Origin: Clostridiales bacterium
GTDB lineage: Bacteria; Bacillota; Clostridia; Oscillospirales; Oscillospiraceae
Assembly: GCA_018374635.1 (NCBI GenBank)
Contig: JAHAEW010000011.1
Location: forward strand, 1 to 55,369
Direction: 5' to 3'
DNA: 55,369 bases
The number at the start of each line of letters is the position of its first letter. Position 1 is the stretch's first letter. Below the pieces are notes generated by a model, which worked only from the letters and a program-made list of their open reading frames with translations, ran no database searches and was not told the origin of the DNA. Positions 53,681-55,369 of this stretch are shown here, in pieces. The position numbers and the translations under genes are program-made.

Positions 53681-54097
53681 TTATTGCAGGTGTTCCGGGC
53701 CGAAGGACATGGGGAGAAGCTCTTCCAGCGTGGTCTCAATGACCTCCTTCTCACTGCGGGCAATGTAGACCTTCATGCCGGGCAGGGCGAATTCCCGCAG
53801 GAATTGCCGGCAGATGCCGCAGGGATAGGCGTAGCCCCGCGCCTCGGGAGGGGCGTCCTCGGGGAAACCGGCCACGGCGATGGCGGAAAAGCGCTGCTCG
53901 CCCTCATAGACTGCCCGGAGCGCGGCGGTGCGCTCGGCGCAGATGGTGCCGCCATAGGAGGCGTTTTCCACATTACAGCCCTGATAGACCTTCCCGGAGG
54001 CGGTCAGAAGGGCGGCCCCCACGCGAAAGTGGGAGTAAGGGACGTAGCTGTGCGCCCTGGCCTCCAGGGCAAGGCGCACCAATTCCTGCTTGTTCAT
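53681..54097 (-). CDS. cdd: Cytidine deaminase
   Basis: The 138-aa zinc enzyme deaminates cytidine and deoxycytidine. It shows YVPYSHFRVGAALLTASGKV, the first metal motif GCNVENASYGGTICAERTAA with Cys-Ala-Glu, and PCGICRQFLREF for the second pair of cysteines. It is the last of three minus-strand genes and begins 40 bases after the HIT gene. With deoC and the BMP importer it completes a nucleoside-use set in this window. Confidence 0.95.
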   Translation of the reverse strand: MNKQELVRLALEARAHSYVPYSHFRVGAALLTASGKVYQGCNVENASYGGTICAERTAALRAVYEGEQRFSAIAVAGFPEDAPPEARGYAYPCGICRQFLREFALPGMKVYIARSEKEVIETTLEELLPMSFGPEHLQ

Positions 54098-54137
54098 AGA
54101 GCGCTCCTTTCATCGATGGCTTGCAGACCCCTGCCGC

Positions 54138-54476
54138 TCAGCCGGGAGGCCAGGTCATATCCCGTCCCGCCAGCACGTGAAAGTGCAGGTGGCGGACGGA
54201 CTGGCCGGCCTGCTCGCCGCAGTTGGAGACCACACGGAAGTCAGTGATCCCCAGGTCATGGGTCACCTTGGAGATGACCTCAAAGATATGGGCCGCCACC
54301 GGGGCGTTTTCCCCGTTGATCTCCCCGCAGGAGCCGATGTGGGCCTTGGGGATGACCAGGAAGTGGATGGGAGCCTGGGGGTCGATGTCGTAGAAGGCAT
54401 AGACCTGTTCGTCCTCATAGACCTTGTTGGACGGGATCTCGCCCGCCGCAATGTTGCAGAATAAGCAGTCTGACAC
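54138..54476 (-). CDS. HIT family protein (HinT-like)
   Basis: The 112-aa protein has CLFCNIAAGEIPSNKVYEDE at the start, HFLVIPKAHI in the middle and the histidine triad VRHLHFHVLAGRDM near residue 100. HinT-type proteins hydrolyse nucleoside phosphoramidates. The start is GTG after CGGAGGTAATTTC. It lies 15 bases after the unknown gene upstream and 40 before cdd. Confidence 0.95.
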   Translation of the reverse strand: MSDCLFCNIAAGEIPSNKVYEDEQVYAFYDIDPQAPIHFLVIPKAHIGSCGEINGENAPVAAHIFEVISKVTHDLGITDFRVVSNCGEQAGQSVRHLHFHVLAGRDMTWPPG

Positions 54477-54491
54477 GAAATTACCTCCGAT

Positions 54492-55121
54492 TCATGAATA
54501 CTGACCGGAATAAGACAGATAGCACAGAGTAGCCTCCTCCAGTTTCTCTGCCCATTCCTCGGTACAGAAGAACAGGGTGTTCCCCTGAGTGCCGTCGGTG
54601 GCGTAGAACCGTTTCCGGATACCCTGTTTCTCCAATTGCTCGTTGACCGCGTCCTGGACCGTCACATCCAGCCAGTCTCCCATAAAACGGGCGTCAAAGC
54701 GGCAGGGTACGCCGTTGAGACGGTAGAACACACGCAGGACCCCGCTGGGCTCGTCCCAGTTTACCAGGCTGTCATCCTGCTCCACATCCGAAAAACACAG
54801 CTCGTCCTTTGAAATTGCCTGCAATCCCTGGAAGAAATTGAGATACATTCGTCCGACGTCAAAAACCTCGGCGTCAAAGGAGAAGATCTGATCGGAGGAG
54901 GGGGTCCAAATCCCGGTGTCAAAATCGAACTGACCAAATCCGATGATGGCCAGAAGCTCGGCAAAGCCGATCTCTTGAGACGCGCCGGCGGGAAGTTCCT
55001 GGAAAACCGCCTCCGGAATGTTCAGCCCCAGCCCGCGCAGGATTTCAATCTGCTGGTCCAGCGTCAGGGGTCCGCGCTCCATACGCTGCTCCATACGGTC
55101 CATATAGTTTGTGTTCTTCAT
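54492..55121 (-). CDS. Unknown 209-aa cytoplasmic protein
   Basis: I do not recognise the family. It begins MKNTNYMDRMEQRMERGPLT, has a helical N-terminal part (LDQQIEILRGLGLNIPEAVF), then a mixed region with many aromatic and acidic residues (FDFDTGIWTPSSDQIFSFDA) and a C-terminal strand-rich part ending YLSYSGQYS. There is no signal peptide or membrane segment. The ATG at 55121 follows GAGGAGCTGTCAAGT; the open frame upstream to 55298 lacks a site. It leads the HIT-cdd operon. Confidence 0.7.
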   Translation of the reverse strand: MKNTNYMDRMEQRMERGPLTLDQQIEILRGLGLNIPEAVFQELPAGASQEIGFAELLAIIGFGQFDFDTGIWTPSSDQIFSFDAEVFDVGRMYLNFFQGLQAISKDELCFSDVEQDDSLVNWDEPSGVLRVFYRLNGVPCRFDARFMGDWLDVTVQDAVNEQLEKQGIRKRFYATDGTQGNTLFFCTEEWAEKLEEATLCYLSYSGQYS

Positions 55122-55196
55122 ACTTGACAGCTCCTCTCTGAAAAGAATTGTTCCCTCAAATCCTCTACAATGAAAAAGGAGTGTTTTCTGGGTTCC

Positions 55197-55225
55197 AGTA
55201 TAACACATGTGGGAAGAATTGTCAT
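55197..55225 (-). promoter_or_regulatory. Promoter of the unknown-HIT-cdd operon
   Basis: On the minus strand, ATGACA and TATACT are 17 bases apart, about 75 bases before the ATG. Confidence 0.55.
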
Positions 55226-55246
55226 TCTTTTTTGTCCGGGAAGGAA

Positions 55247-55276
55247 AGAGAGCCGCCGGAAATCCGGCGGCTCTCA
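55247..55276. terminator. Terminator-like hairpin near the window end
   Basis: GAGAGCCGCCGGA and TCCGGCGGCTCTC pair around a very short loop. Confidence 0.65.
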
Positions 55277-55369
55277 GCCTGTCGAAAAAGTCCAGCAAAA
55301 GCTGGGGTTTTACGTTTGTAAGAGGTAAAATAGAAGCAGGTGGTGAGAAAGATGCTGGAACGCGGGAAG
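55277..55369 (+). other. Possible left edge of another insertion sequence with the first codons of a gene
   Basis: AGCCTGTCGAAAAAGTCC looks like a terminal repeat of an IS1182-type element, from memory. An ATG at 55351, after GCAGGTGGTGAGAAAG, opens MLERGK and runs off the window. With only six codons visible this is a guess. Confidence 0.25.

Overview
The window looks like chromosomal DNA of a GC-rich (roughly 60 % by eye) Gram-positive member of the Clostridia, probably Oscillospiraceae near Flavonifractor, Lawsonibacter or Intestinimonas. This placement is inferred from gene content and style, not from a search. The supporting signs are strong GGAGG ribosome binding sites, a YlmC/YmxH sporulation-type protein, a long SRP RNA with an Alu domain, a PyrK/PyrD class 1B dihydroorotate dehydrogenase, lipoproteins with lipoboxes, a GHKL/LytTR two-component pair and no outer-membrane genes.

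Layout. 1-1.0 kb: the 3' part of a metallo-beta-lactamase-fold gene and ymxH. 1.0-6.9 kb: glmS, then an oligopeptide-type ABC importer made of a binding lipoprotein and two permeases, with no ATPase genes beside it. 7.0-16.6 kb: a tiny glycine/methionine-rich protein on the minus strand, then a pyrimidine operon (pyrC, pyrF, pyrK, pyrD) followed by a small protein, a phosphatase-acetyltransferase fusion, a YgiQ-type radical SAM protein and a duplicated YcxB-like membrane protein. The 3' end of pyrF is tandemly repeated with a 175-bp period. 16.7-18.5 kb: recQ on the minus strand.

18.5-27.55 kb is an accessory island. It holds a broken small gene, an unknown 213-aa protein, an Xre regulator, a small basic protein, an intact LytTR response regulator facing a decapitated and frameshifted histidine kinase, a 1050-bp insertion sequence with a 25-bp target duplication, and an arsenic-type operon (arsR, ArsP/YraQ-like permease, redox protein, arsC). 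It ends in the debris of a mobile element next to tRNA-Ala(CGC).

27.6-41.5 kb: tRNA-Ala (minus) and SRP RNA (plus), dnaX, ybaB/ebfC, a DUF1275 membrane protein, a DUF362 ferredoxin-like protein, deoC, a four-gene BMP-type nucleoside ABC importer, a MATE transporter and an 8-oxoguanine-deaminase-like enzyme. Together deoC, the importer, the deaminase and cdd (53.7 kb) suggest nucleoside salvage. 41.6-46.4 kb: a CsoR-copA/copZ copper operon with a visible operator, and a divergent GntR/ABC operon. 46.5-55.4 kb: a DUF378 protein, an alpha/beta hydrolase, pepT, a GNAT gene stopped by an amber codon, topB, a second MATE protein, cdd, a HIT protein and an unknown gene. The last bases may be the edge of another insertion sequence.

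I found no CRISPR array, prophage or defence system. The most unusual points are the insertion sequence with its long target duplication, the nested copZ start inside copA, the repeated pyrF tail, and a divergent promoter pair that shares one -10 box upstream of topB.
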